Shown here piece by piece: positions 11,201-23,934 of a stretch of 64,000 bases of DNA (within the stretch, counting starts at the first letter, position 1; the number at the start of each line of letters is the position of its first letter). A model generated the notes under the pieces. The model did not search any database. It worked only from the letters and a program-made list of their open reading frames with translations, and was not told the DNA's origin. A program made the translations under genes and the position numbers. Origin of the DNA: Daucus carota subsp. sativus (Eukaryota; Streptophyta; Magnoliopsida; Apiales; Apiaceae); the NCBI RefSeq assembly GCF_001625215.2, contig NC_030381.2, positions 44,018,689 to 44,082,688 of the forward strand, read 5' to 3'.

Positions 11201-13150
11201 TATGCACGTCTCTTCTTATTCTTTCTCTCTCTCCACAGACTAGTACACTGTACAAGCAGTAAATCCCACACGGCCACATACATATTTAAGTCTCACTACT
11301 CAAAAAAACAGTTTTCAGTTGTAGTAGTCTAATTTTGTTTATGATATCTTGTTATTTTAGCTATATTAAAATTTTGTTTTGTCATTTGGAAAGGCCTCAT
11401 TCTTAAAGTTAGCACAGGGCCTCAAAAAAGTCCCGGACGACCCTGCTTGAATCTTATAAAATTCTTGTAATTTTGTGTACTACATCAATTTGAAGCAACT
11501 GGCTATTTCACAGAAAGTCGTGAGCCATTTGCGAAGTTGGCAAGATAATGCAGAATAATTGTCTCTGATGTTGGGAATATGATCCGAAGTTCAAGACAGT
11601 AGAAATAAGCACAGACTGTAAGCATAGAATTTTATAGCTCCTAATGAAGCCATACACCAGCTAAACCAAACACTAGACAGTTCAAGTAAACAGTTCCCCG
11701 AAAAGGATCCTGCGATATATTTAGAATGGCATTAAAAGATGTTTTGAAGTTAACATGCTAACCTCTTTATATCAAGAGCTAGAAAGCAGGGATACTTCAA
11801 TCTGAGAAGAACTACGTATCCCGTGCATTTTACTGCGGGGGTGCATGGGGATTCGTACTGGTTACTCCACATGGTGTATCCATGAATTCAGAGACAGGGA
11901 TACGCGGGGGTGCGTAGATGGGGGTGCGCCGTGCGGGAATGGTAGTCTTGTATGTATGTATACTGTGTTGTGACATGTGAGTAGTATATATATGTTTCTT
12001 ACTCTGCAGTTTGCTTTTTCTGCTGTTTTAAGTACTCTGCAATTTAAAAGTATGTGTCACTGGCACTAATTATGTATATATTTACTTGCTGATGCCTTAG
12101 TTTAGTTGTACACATGTACTTGGTTTTTAGTCGTAACAGACTAATGCAGCATTGCAGCCTGTATTTTGACTATTTTAACATTTACCGTATCCCCCCACTC
12201 AAATAATTTTATCTTAGAATTTACCGAATTCCCGTATACGCGTACCGGCACCTACACCCACACTCATGCTTACTAGATCAAGAGACTTAATTGAAAGGAG
12301 ATATTTCTTTTGTATATGCCAATAATTTCAAAAACTCTTTTGTTAGATGGAGAGAGTAATATTGATTTAATTGTTGTCCTGCACATTCTGTGATCAAATA
12401 TATTCAGTTGGAGGTGTATTTATGAGTGTGTAGTAGTCTGCACAATAAAGGTGATTAAAATATTCATGTGTCAGCATTTGTATATTTCTTGTTAATACAA
12501 CTGATTACTTTTGTTTTCACTAGGTTCTGTTAAGCTATGGAACATACACAAATCTGGAGCTTCTTGAACACTACGGTTTCATTCTCAACAGAAATCCAAA
12601 CGACAAGGCCTTCATTCCTTTAGAACCTGAAATGTACAATTGCTGTTCATGGCCCCAAAATTCTTTGTTCATCCACCAAAATGGGAAGCCATCATTCGCC
12701 CTTCTATCCACCGTACGATTGTGGGCAACACCTCCTAATCAGAGGAAGTCCATCGGACACCTTGCTTCATCAGGTTCTCAAATATCAAAAGAGAATGAGC
12801 TTTTAACCATGGAATGGATAGCAAAGAAGTGTCATTTTATTCTAAAGAATTATGGTACAACAATTAAAGAAGATAATTTGTTACTAGGCACTATCGACGA
12901 CATGTGTGTTTCCAAATTGAATACCGAGTTTGAGAAAATGCCATCAATGATTAAATGTGAAATCCAAGGTTTCTTGGATGTCGTTGGTGTTCCAGTTGGG
13001 GAAATAGGAGGTAATGTAGATTTGTACAGGCGGTCGAAGAATTCAGTGGATAGATGGAAACTAGCGGTGGAGTGGAGAGTCAGGTACAAGAAAATTCTTG
13101 TTGATTGTATTTCTTATTGTATAGGGAGAATTGATGAGGTGAGCAGTTAG
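8271..13150 (+). CDS. SDG40: SET-domain protein, SDG40 orthologue (SETD3/Rubisco-LSMT-like)
   Basis: Six exons: 8271-8425, 8508-8658, 9645-9776, 9890-10030, 10281-10565 and 12524-13150, giving 496 residues; all phases agree. The N-terminus holds FLGWAAKLGI and HSLCVSHFPDAGG-RGLAAVRD (start of the split SET domain). The middle has WKEAISLM and SSRTLHIPWDEAGCLCPVGDLFNY, and the SET end is VLLSYGTYTNLELLEHYGF, which includes the conserved Tyr and the NxxLLxxYGF-like core. The C-terminal half matches the Rubisco-LSMT substrate-binding region and ends KKILVDCISYCIG. Enzymes of this class transfer methyl groups from AdoMet to protein side chains; the substrate of SDG40 is not known to me. No clear chloroplast transit peptide is seen. 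Intron 5 is nearly 2 kb and holds a run of 19 G and a hAT element. Confidence 0.93.
10697..10715. repeat. Run of 19 G in SDG40 intron 5
   Basis: Positions 10697-10715 are all G, preceded by GGGA. On the sense strand this could form G-quadruplexes. Such runs are often miscounted in assemblies. Confidence 0.9.
11014..11445. mobile_element. Non-autonomous hAT-type transposon with 8 bp target duplication
   Basis: A 432 bp element starts CAGGGCCGG and ends GACGACCCTG. It is flanked by an exact 8 bp direct repeat, CTTGAATC (11006-11013 and 11446-11453). The ends are short imperfect inverted repeats (CAGGG...CCCTG), and both subterminal regions carry GCACAGGGCC-like motifs. No transposase is present. 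The 8 bp duplication and CAGGG ends indicate the hAT superfamily. It sits in SDG40 intron 5; the intact duplication suggests a fairly recent insertion. Confidence 0.88.
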
Positions 13151-13381
13151 GGAATTGTGTATTTGTTCTTTGTTTTGAAATCCTTGTTGATGTTATTGCA
13201 GTTGATATATATTTATCTCATGACATTAAAGTATTTTATGTACCATTTTTCTGACATGTGCCGACGCGACCACAAATCTCCTCACATTCACTACGGACAT
13301 CAAAATCTTAATTTCATACATACTCGCATCAATGTATGTAACCAGGAAAACTAAAATGTCCTTACTAGGCCATCATCAATT

Positions 13382-13692
13382 CATCATACGAACAACATCT
13401 AGTAATTTTAACTATTAACCAAGCAATTATAACTATTTTTTGTCCACACCCTGGGATAAAAAGTTGGTACCGTCACGAGCCTCGAAAAATCATCATACAA
13501 ATAACACCAAAGAATTTTACCCTTTTCTTGCCATATCCCGCGATAAAAGATTTAAATTATTTCTTGCCACATCCTGTGATAAAAAAATTGGTGCCGCGAA
13601 AAATTATCATACAAATAACACCAAACAATTGTAACATTTTTATCCAGCATTCCGCTATAAAAAATGGATACTGTCACGAGCCGTGAAAAAAG
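13382..13692. repeat. Degenerate tandem repeat, period about 110 bp, about three copies
   Basis: Units starting near 13382, 13491 and 13602 share CATCATAC(A/G)AA(T/C)AACA followed by CA(A)...AATTTTA, then a GATAAAAA...TTGGTACCG-like part and GTCACGAGCC. Spacing is about 110 bp, with a partial unit at the end. No coding potential; origin unknown. Confidence 0.7.
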
Positions 13693-14944
13693 GGCAGTGC
13701 TGAGTTTTTCCCCGGATCCCGAGTCCAGACCATTTTATTTTCTAAATCAACGATATCGGAACCCTTTGTTGGACAAGACTTGAATAGCAAACACACATTG
13801 TATATAGACTTGGACACAAGGTTCAAGGTTTTATTCCGTTGCAACTTACTACCTTTTTGGCTAAGCCATTGATGTCATACTTTCATTTTATTTTGTGAGG
13901 CTGGCAATGTTCCAGTATTTTTTGTCACCAGTTCGTGACTTATAAGTCAAGCCATCAAATCTGATCCCCAGCTCGCTTTGGCGTCCTAGCAAGGGCATGT
14001 TTGACTATTTTTATAAAAATTAAAAATTTATTTCAGATTTTATTATAAAATCCACGTATTAACTTAATCTAGAAGCATCTGAAAATTACCGGACAAAAAA
14101 TAAAACAGCTGCAAATTCTTAACTAAAAATCATTAATATATAAGATAAACAAAAAAATATAAAAATTATGTAAAAAAATTTAACTCATGCATTCCTCTAT
14201 ATTGGTTATATTTTTCAACCTATATATAATAAATTTGTAAGAATATTTCATATCATTTATATCCTATTAAAATAATATATTCAGTTTGTAACAATTTAAA
14301 ATATTAATAATATAATATTTTTAAAATATAGACAATCAATATAAACAATACCATCAAAACAGGTTCAAATTTTACCTGATATCTTGTATGTCTAATTTAA
14401 TTAATCAACTTTAGACAATTCTGCAGGAGGTGCTCTTGCGGGAGTAATTAAATTATTAGACAAAAGGAGGGTGTGGTGGAGTTAGAATTTTTTTCCATAT
14501 TATATATAATTTTTATTTATAATATGAGTTATCCAATTTTTCCAAGAATTTTAGAGGACTGAATATTCTATTAAGCAATAGTTTTAGCAAACTCTTTGAT
14601 ATGCTAAAAGTTAATAACTCCTAATTGTATCTTATATTGTCATTCTGAATAAAATATTTATTTTTCTTTAATTTTAATATTTTCTTTCTGACGTTTCTTT
14701 GAATATATTTATTTTAATATTTTCCTTTAATTTGAACTGTATCTTATAGTTGACAAATTTAGCAACTATTTTTCTGCAGTTCTCAGGCCACATCAAATTG
14801 CATAGATTAATTGACCCAACTTAACAACCATGTTATAGGTTACATTTATATACATTTTCGATAATAGAATATCTTTATGTCCTTGCCTATGATATAATTT
14901 AGGATAAATTAAATGTAATTTAGTATCTAATAATATCTCGGAAT

Positions 14945-15162
14945 CTTTGCCCCATGCCAGGATAGACCGGCAAGTTACAAAGAGCCTTGACTCTAGAAAG
15001 AGACGTGTCTGAATTGCCAGTAACAACAACACGAACATTACCTTACCAGAGCATTATTAGTATAAGAAGCTAGTATCATTTGGGTGTGCTCATGTAGTCA
15101 TGTTTATTCTTAATCATGAGGACAGACCATTGTTTCTGCAAGCGGAGAGTTTTGAAATGTAA
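14945..15162 (+). pseudogene. Relic of a third S-domain receptor kinase: 5' flank and start of exon 1 only
   Basis: This stretch matches the DNA around the start of the intact kinase at about 15650-15945. Shared parts run from the upstream flank (GTTACAAAG, TTGACTCT, AGAGAC, TCTGAATTGC) through ACTAGTATCAT-like sequence and the signal-peptide region (TGGGTGTGCTCATG) to GGACAGACCATTGTTTC and GCGGAGAGTTTT. The position of the start codon is changed, about 53 bp covering the end of the signal peptide and the start of the lectin domain is missing, and similarity stops after the GEFEM region. It lies about 700 bp upstream of the intact gene, so it looks like a broken partial tandem duplicate. Confidence 0.82.
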
Positions 15163-15795
15163 TTTATAATATGCTGTACTAATATAAAATATATTTAAAA
15201 ATATGTACAAAATAATCTATTTAACTTACATGTATATCATAAATTATATTGTTTTTTTTGAAACTAATAAGTTATATTGTTAAATTAAACACTAATATAA
15301 TATAATCTATGATATTTTATTCTATCACTAATTCCACAAAACTTATAGATTGCACCACCTCTCTCTTGAGGTTAGTCTATATGTAATTTTGATAACATGG
15401 CCAAGGTACTATTTTCATATATGTCGCATAATATTTTATTTTAAGTGAGCGGAGGTCTTCAGGAAACATTGTGCTTTTTCTTTAAGATGAGGTGCATGGT
15501 CGGCGTAAATTTTACTTTTACACCTTACTCTAAACGGGATATACCGGCATGTTTGGTTTAACTTAGTTATAAATTTCGTGATAAAAATTAATCAACGAAT
15601 TTTAGCATTTTTTCTAATATGCCACAATCTTCGGCCCACCACGTTACTACCGACCAGGGCCATGCTTACAAGTTGCCACTAGGTTACAAAGACACTTGAC
15701 TCTGTAAAGAGACATCTCTGAATTGCTAGCACCATATATGTCTGAAATATAGCTAGTTCATTAATTCAAAAAGCACGAAAATCACCAAAGCATTA

Positions 15796-18700
15796 ATGAA
15801 AGAAACTAGTATCATTTTGGTGTGCTCATGTTTATTCTCAATCATGACGTTCTCTTCTGCAGCAGGGGACACCATAGCTGCAAAAGAAAGCATTAGTGAT
15901 GGACAGACCATTGTTTCAGCACGCGGAGAGTTTGAAATGGGATTTTTCAGCCCCCAAGGCAATCCCCTCAATCGATATTTCGGAATTTGGTACAAGAAGA
16001 TTTCACCTGGAACAGTTGTATGGGTGGCTAACAGAGAGGCTCCCATTTCTAATACTTCAGGAGTTGTCAGAGTCAGTAGCAGGGGAATTGTTGTAAGTAC
16101 TAATCAAAGTACTCGCAGCATTTGGACGTCGAATTCTTCAGCATCAGTGAAGAATCCAGTGGCTCAGTTATTAGATACTGGGAATCTTGTTTTCCGGGAT
16201 GAAAATGAGGTAGAGAATTTTGCATGGCAGAGTTTTGATCATCCTGGGAATACTATTTTACCAGGCATGAAATGTGGATTTGATTTAGTAAGTGGCGTAG
16301 ACAGGTACTTTTCGCCATGGAAAAGCGATGATGATCCGGCGCCTGGTGAATATACTTCAAGGCTTGATAAAAATGGTTATCCGCAGCTTATTTTGATGAA
16401 AGGTTCAGTGGTTCGGTACAGGACTGGACCTTGGGTTGGCTCAAGATTCAGTGGCGTTCCTGTTCTCAAGCCTAATGGATTCTATACTATCGAATACGTG
16501 ATAACTCCGACGGAAGTCTATTATGTTAATCATCTTGTTAATAGTTCTGAATCTCCTATTACAAGGGCGGTGTTGGCACCAGATGGCGTGTCAACTCGAT
16601 ATAAATGGAACAGTGACAAGCATTCTTGGTCACAGTTTCTGACTTTAGAAGCCGGGGATTGTGATCGTTATGAGGCTTGTGGAAGAAACGGTGTTTGCAA
16701 TGTTAACAAGTCTCCGAGGTGTGAATGTATAAAAGGGTTTGATCCGAAAAGACCAGAACACTGGGCGGAAGCAGATTGGACTAGTGGTTGTTCGCGCAAT
16801 GTTGAACTGGAATGTGGAAATGAAGATGGTTTCTTTAAGTATACTGGTGTGAAATTGCCAGACACGCGATGGTCAAAGTATAACATGAGCATGAGCCTTG
16901 TGGAATGCGAGGACATGTGCTTGAAGGATTGCAATTGTACAGCGTATTCAAATACAGATATTCGGAATGGGGGAAGTGGATGCCTGTTGTGGTTTGGTGA
17001 CTTGAAGGATATGAGAGGCTATTCAGCCGATGGACAAGATCTGTATGTAAAAATGGCAGCGTCTGAATTGAGTAAGTGACCTTATTTTCTATCATGAGTC
17101 AGTAGTATCATCCAGTATTTTCTGGTTATTCAACTTGTTTACTTTCAATAATGATGAATTGCCTATTCAGAGGGGAGCAAAAATTCTGGAAAAAAGACGC
17201 GAGTGTGGATCGTGTTAATTCCTGTTTTCATTGTACTAGCTGCAATATTATGCCTCTTTCTATTGTATAGAATCAGGAAAAAGAGAACTAAGAGAGCAGG
17301 TAACTTTCCTAAGAGTACAACATTTACGCCTTTTTCTAATTTTAGCTTCTTAATACAATTTATTCATCTCTGAATCTAGCTTCATAACTTTCTTCTCTCT
17401 TGTGCAGGGATAATGCAACTCAACTTATATAATGTTGGTGATGCCACCAGAGAGGAGGGCCCAGATCTTGATTTACCTTTGCTTGGCTTCATACAAATTG
17501 CAAAGGCAACGGATAATTTCTCCGACAATAACAAGCTTGGGGAAGGAGGTTTTGGTGCTGTTTACAAGGTGACTATATTGATACATAAGTGTTCTTTCTA
17601 GGTTTACCTAGAAACTATTTGAGCTATTTTAATACACAAACTGTACGTCTGAAATCTGAATGCATTGAATTGCAGGGAGTGTTGGAAGATGGACAAGAAA
17701 TAGCTGTAAAGAGGCTCTCAAAGGACTCAAGACAAGGAGTGAAGGAGTTCATGAATGAAGTTTCATGCATTGCTAAGCTTCAGCACCGAAATCTTGTGAG
17801 GCTTATTGCGTGCTGCGTTGAGGAACAGGAAAGGATGCTGGTCTATGAATATATGCCTAACAAAGGTTTAGATTCATATCTTTTCGGTATGATCCTAACT
17901 GAAATTTTATATTTCTTTTAAGTTTCAAGTTGCTGAAACTAATTGATTTTTACAAACAAGATACATGATTATAATTAAACTTGGCTATGCGGGATGATTT
18001 ACTTGGAATGACAAATTGACAGATAGAGAAAAGTGCAAATCATTTGATTGGCAAAAGCGCTACAATATTATAAATGGCACTGCAAAAGGGCTACTCTATC
18101 TGCACCAGGATTCAAGACTTAGAGTCATTCATAGAGATCTCAAAGCCAGTAACATTTTACTCGATTATGAGATGAACCCAAAAATATCAGACTTTGGATT
18201 GGCAAGAATTTTCGGAGAAAGTGAAACTGAAGCCTGTACAACAAGAGTAGTGGGAACATAGTAAGTCTCTATTCACCATTTCAATTGATAATTGAATTCA
18301 TATATCATCATAGTCCAGTGATTGGTATATGCTTTTATCCATTTCTCTTTGTATAGCGGATACATGCCACCAGAGTACGCGATTGAAGGGTTGTTCTCAA
18401 CTAAATCGGATGTTTATAGCTTTGGCGTATTATTACTAGAGATAATAAGTGGAAAGAAAAACAGAGGTTTTAGCCATCCTGATCACAACCTGAATCTTGC
18501 TGGTCATGTAAGTTCATAAGTATATAATCTAATTTCTTGATCTGCTAGTTTGGCAATTTTCTTTAACTGATACCAACTAATTTCTTAGGCATGGAGGTGC
18601 CACCTTGAAAACAATCTTCTGAGCATAGCTGATGAAGTGATCTTGAATTCAAGTAATGAACATGAAGTGTTTCGAGTGACTGAAATCGCTTTATTGTGTG

Positions 18701-18897
18701 TTCAAGAATATCCTGAAGACAGGCCAAGCATGTCATCAGTGGTGCTGATGCTGAGCGGCGAAATTGCATTGCCTAATTCTAAAAAGCCCGGATTCTACTC
18801 GGATAAACAAAAGCCTAATGACACAACTTCGCCATCATCAAATAACACATCTTGCAGCATCAATAGCGCCAGTGTCTCATTCTATGCACCTAGATAG
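15796..18897 (+). CDS. G-type lectin S-receptor-like Ser/Thr protein kinase, copy 1
   Basis: Seven exons: 15796-17071, 17171-17299, 17408-17568, 17676-17886, 18023-18260, 18357-18507 and 18589-18897, giving 824 residues. Order: signal peptide (about 1-22), bulb-type lectin (about 24-150, with [20 protein letters not shown]), S-locus glycoprotein region, EGF-like cysteines ([10 protein letters not shown]), PAN/apple domain ([12 protein letters not shown]), membrane helix (about 437-457) and kinase. The kinase shows [26 protein letters not shown] (catalytic Asp near 631) and DFGLAR, so it looks active and of the RD type. The seven-exon layout is standard for S-domain kinases. Such proteins sit in the plasma membrane and sense extracellular ligands in immunity or self-recognition; the ligand here is unknown. 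It is a tandem paralogue of the gene at 27223. Confidence 0.95.
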
Positions 18898-19466
18898 TAC
18901 CTAGATTAAAGACTGAATTAAGTTTTTTATTTATAACATCACTGTATCAAGTTGTATAAAATACATTATACTCGTTCCATTTTCATAATCACACAATAAA
19001 CAAAACGACTCCTCAGTGGCTTAACTATGTTATCAATAGAAAAGGATATAGCACCTCTAATCAGCACATTTGGTACTTCTTTGATGTTGGCTCTACATTC
19101 GCATAGTATGGCTCCGGTTAGTAGTTTGCAGGCTAATGGAACTTGGGTGTTTGGGGTCAGAAATTACCGCTTGATTAGGGAGCTTCGAGGGTTGTGTGTC
19201 AATATTCAGGTTGTGAGAATTGATAAGATCAGCTGGAATGGTGCAGGTAGTCAGGGTGAGCCTATTAAGATCTCGCTCATTTAAAATAATGCTCCTATTT
19301 TTCAAGATTGTAAAGAATTTTTTACACACATTCAAATCAATATACTACAAAATAAAAACATTATTTTAGGACTAATACAATCAATTAAAATGCATGTAAA
19401 CATATAAAAACATTGATTTATTATTATATACTGCATATGCATAGATATTTTGTCAGAATCAAAGAT

Positions 19467-19580
19467 AAACGCGTTTGTTTTCAAAAACCAAATGAGTTTG
19501 GGCTTAACATAAAGTAACCTTTAACCAACCCAACTCGTTCATATAACAACTGAAAACAAACGCGTTTATATGAACGAGTT
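19467..19580. repeat. Two interleaved perfect inverted repeats (A-B-A'-B')
   Basis: Arm A is AAACGCGTTTGTTTTCA (19467-19483) and its exact reverse complement A' is at 19551-19567. Arm B is AACTCGTTCATATA (19532-19545), with its exact reverse complement B' at 19567-19580. B lies between A and A', and B' follows A', so the two pairs cross as in a pseudoknot and cannot both fold as a simple hairpin. Confidence 0.85.
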
Positions 19581-20772
19581 GCGTTTATATTTAAATTTCT
19601 TTTTTCTTTGACAACCCCTAAAATAACTGAAAAATATATCAGCACTACTAAAACCAGCATTAAGATGGTTGATCAGCAGCTCATTAAGACAGGAAAGTAC
19701 CAGCTCTCATTCAAACAATGAACAGGTTGAGAATTGCTCTGCCGCCATAATTATTCCGAGTAAAGACTCGGGTCAGGCATTTCATCCCCTCGTTTCTACT
19801 TGGTTGTCTTTCAATGTAGAAAAAATGTATCTTGTGGTGTATAATAATGTGTGAAATTCTTAGTTAGCTACTCGAGCATAAACAATTAACCAAACTTCAA
19901 GTGCAGCCGTGCAGCACATCAAGCAGCAGAATGGGAACTCTGAATTGAGTAAGACATATTTTAACCACTTAGCACAAACAATCCACCAAAATACAAACAA
20001 ATTACTCAACCATATACTCTGTCCAATCAATAGTCCTGAGCAACGTTAAACAAACCCGCTTAAAACTCTATAAAAGTTAGTCACGTGAGACACCCCAACC
20101 AAATCTGTGAATTCAGGAAAACATAAAAAGTTGTTCCATCTCCTTAATTTTCTATTGAATGGAGTCAGAAATAACACCCCCATCAGCTAATCTTTTCACA
20201 CACCCTCTGATTGCGTCAAAATGATAACCCCATTAATTTATTTCGAATATCAACCTCAGCCTTTACAATAATTTGCCAATATCACACATCTTAACTTGTC
20301 TTCATTTTATTTTTTAAATCTAAACTAACAAATATCATATTATAAATTATTCCTATAAATGACTAGGCGCTATTTGTGGCACACACGTGTATAAAAAGAT
20401 ACAAATCATGGAAAGATACATGACAAGTCACATTGGTAGATTTAACCATGGTTTATTTTGTATTTATTTTTATACTTTTAATAAAGTTTACTGGGGTTGT
20501 CAAAGAAAAAAGAAGTTCAAAAGTTTTTTGGCAAAAATTTGACAAATTGATTGAGTTTTTTAGTTAATAACTCTATAACAACTGATTCATTTTATTTCAT
20601 TTTTGTTTAGTGTTGACTTTCACTTATACAGTATATAAGACAGAAGAAGACTAAATTTTTACGATATCAAATCAGTAAGGTGCATATTTTCTTTAACATA
20701 TAAAAATCTACACTTAACCTTTAATTTAAAAAAATTGATGATGTAGAATTAGTAGTTATATAATATATGAAA

Positions 20773-22324
20773 GAGGTAATTGCGTATGGCACCCCCTAAG
20801 TATCGTTCAAAAACGATAGAGTACCGATACTTTAAGAAACTCAACTCGCACCCCTTATCTTTACTTCTCAAAACCGAGATGCACCCCCTGCCGTTAACTT
20901 CCGTTAACTCAGTGCACTCCGTTAAGTCAGTATATATATAATTGCAATTCGGACCCCCTAACTTACGTTCAAAAACGATATGGTATCCATATTTTTGAAA
21001 ACTCGAATCGCACCACCTATTTTTACATCTCAGGAATGATACGCACCCCCTCCGTTAAATTCCGCTACCTTCGTTAAAATTCTCCCCCGTCTCAATTCAC
21101 ATGTCCCTTTTGCTTTTTGAGGAGTTAAATTGACTAATTTTTTACTAACTATTTGAAAATATGTATTTATTATTTTAGAAAATAGAAACTTACATATCAA
21201 AATAGACTAGATTTAATTTTTGATGATATTTTTTTGATCAATTTTTCCAAACAAAATAATTAAAATTTATATATTTTAATCAATAGATAAATTTATGTAA
21301 TATTTATAATAAATATCACATGATATTTATTTTTTATATTTAAATAGTGTATATTAAATACCTAATACACATGTCACTAAAAATTTAAAATCATTCAATA
21401 TGTAAAATCATTTTGACTTGGGGATAACTTAATTAAACAAAAATTTAAAAAAAAATATCATCAAAAAGTAAATCTAGTCTATTTGTTTTCGCAAATAATA
21501 GAGGGTCCGAATTTCACAAATAATAGAGATAATTGCAATTCGGACCCCCTACTATTTACCTCTATTAAAATAGGCTAGATTTACTTTTTGATTAAACGAC
21601 AAGAGGCTTATATAAAAAGCACATTATACCTAACTTACGTTCAAAAATGATATTATACCTGTACTTTTGGAAACCCAAATCTCACCACCTATCTTTACAA
21701 CGATACGCACCTCCTCCGTTGAATTCCGTTACCTTCCGTTAAAATACTCCTCCGTCTCAATTTACATGTCCCTTGTCAAATTGACTAATTTTTGACCAAC
21801 TATTAAAAAAATATTTATTTATTATTTTAGGAAATAGAAAATTACATATTAAAATATACTTTCTAGCCTGTTTTAATAGAGGTATCTAGTCTATTTTAAT
21901 ATGTAAATTTCTATTTTCTAAAATAATAAATACATATTTTCAAATAGTTGGTAAAAAATTAGTCAATTTAACTCCTCAAAAAGCAAAAGGGACATGTAAA
22001 TTGAGACGGGGGAGAATTTTAACGGAAGGTAGTGGAATTTAACGGAGGGGTTGCGTATCGTTCCTGAGATGTAAAAATAGGTGGTGCGATTCGAGTTTTC
22101 AAAAATATGGATACAATATCGTTTTTGAACGTAAGTTTGGGGGTCCGAATTGCAATTATATATATACTGACTTAACGGAGTGCACTGAGTTAACGGAAGT
22201 TAACGGCAGGGGGTGCATATCGGTTTTGAGAAGTAAAGATAAGGGGTGCGAGTTGAGTTTCTTAAAGTATCGGCACTCTATCGTTTTTGAACGATATTTA
22301 GGGGGTGCGATATGCAATTACCTC
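20773..22324. mobile_element. Foldback Mutator-like MITE with 9 bp target duplication
   Basis: A 1552 bp element starts GAGGTAATTGC and ends GCAATTACCTC. It is flanked by an exact 9 bp direct repeat, TATATGAAA (20764-20772 and 22325-22333). The arms are long inverted repeats. Each arm is built of at least two tandem related modules (beginning ATTGCGTATGGCACCCCC and ATTGCAATTCGGACCCCC), each with a CGTTCAAAAACGATA-like motif and a CCGTTA end; a third, more diverged module faces inward near 21610-21740. No transposase. The 9 bp duplication and long terminal inverted repeats indicate the Mutator superfamily. Confidence 0.9.
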
Positions 22325-22992
22325 TATATGAAATTATACCTACCGCAAGTAAACAATGTCTATTATAGTGTAAACTGGCAAATATGGGTTATATCTTTTA
22401 GAAGAGGTTTTATAAGTTTTTATTCGATTACAGTCAATTGTTTCAAACCAAAATGATTACAAGATAGTTTTAACTAACTAATAATTATAACAAAATTAAA
22501 CTAACTAATAATACGCTAATAAATGATTTAGAAATCTAGGGTAATAAGGTACACCATACTTATACAATAACCGACTTCAAAACTAAAGCGATTACAGTGA
22601 TCAAGTAATTAGAGTATGCTAATTTTAGTATCAACAATCTCGAAACATGATTATACATATGATCATGTAATTAATCATGTAATTAAAATAGTATTAATCT
22701 CTTATGAGCATTAACACTTTTAAGAATTCAATGATGCTCTCGAACTCAATCGATTCTGCTACTTGTATGTTTGTCTCTTGCATTATATCGCTCGATCATA
22801 CCCCTGTTGTATAAAATCAATTCATGATATCGCCCGATTACATAAATCAATATTAAAAATATATCAAGTAGAATTAATCACAATCAATCAAATCACTGAA
22901 AAACGTGCCAACATCATATTGTAAACAAGACTTCTTCTTAAGACCTAAAATACAACCACTCCCTAATAATTAAACAAATAACATAAATGGTA

Positions 22993-23296
22993 CTCCCTCC
23001 GTCCCTATTTATATGTCCACTTTGGAAGTAAAAATTTGTCCCTATTTATCTGTCCATTTATTCTTTCAAAACTAACTTAATGATAGTTTTTCAAATATAT
23101 CTTCATAATTTCAATTTTCAAGGCTTGACTTATTTAAAACTTGGTTGAATTCATGTTTTCAAGACATAAAGTAGGGGTATTCCACCATCTTCAAGATATT
23201 AATTAGAGGTATTTAATGAAAAAGTTTATACAATCAATTATTCTTTGGTATGCGTTTTTTTTTCCAAAATGGACAGATAAAAAGGGACGGAGGGAG
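22993..23296. mobile_element. Stowaway-type MITE (Tc1/mariner), copy 1
   Basis: A 304 bp element with ends CTCCCTCCGTCCCTATTTAT and the inverse (ATAAAAAGGGACGGAGGGAG), flanked by TA on both sides (22991-22992 and 23297-23298). Non-coding. It is nearly identical to the copy at 35687-35989. Confidence 0.93.
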
Positions 23297-23934
23297 TATA
23301 ATAGAAAGATATGATTAAACTAACAAGAAAAAAAATACTGAAGAAATTTAACATTTATTATTCTCGAGAAATTCATTGTCTCTTTTCCTTCTCCCTAACC
23401 CTAATTCTAGTTTAACTGTATGCAATCATAATTTCTGATCCTCTGTCACCCTCATAATAAAAGTATTTTAATATTTTAACTAATATACAATTTGAATTCC
23501 AAAATCAACAAGGACTCAATGTCAATAATTCGTAGCTTTCTTAACTCATATGTTTTTTCTTGTCGGATTTAGCTTATGACCAATAGATATTGGATATAGC
23601 CCAATAACCGAATTCCATATATTTTAGTTCTAAAATAGTTTTTTTTTCTTGATGAATTGAATATAAATCAACTCGACAACATATTCAGGCTTGAATATCT
23701 GAGACAAGACTGTAATTAACAAAAAATATAAAATGGAAAATACTAAACACTATAAAAGTTACGGGAACAAGTACCCCCGCCGTGGTTCGGTCCCTCCTCT
23801 TAAGTAATGCATACACGTCCACACCCTTCATTTTGTTTTGTTTAAATTAACTTTTATTTATTATTTTTTTACCTATTTTTTTCATGCCAATTACTTTGGT
23901 TTAATATTTTTTTCCTGAGATTTAAGAGCAAGTC

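Larger units (their letters stand above)
13151..15795. other. Spacer between SDG40 and the first receptor kinase
   Basis: Contains a degenerate tandem repeat (13382-13692), AT-rich DNA, a block at about 13855-13935 also found upstream of the second kinase (about 25385-25455), a broken copy of the kinase 5' end (about 14945-15162), and the direct upstream region of the first kinase from about 15605. Confidence 0.6.

Noticed and set aside
11808-12270. GC-rich block in SDG40 intron 5 with GGGGGTGCG motifs at one end and GTATACGCGTACC at the other
   Set aside because: Suggests a transposon with inverted ends, but I could not find matching ends or a target duplication.
19027-19284. Open frame of 85 codons downstream of the first kinase
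   Set aside because: No recognisable domain, no supporting neighbour exon; could be a transposon scrap.
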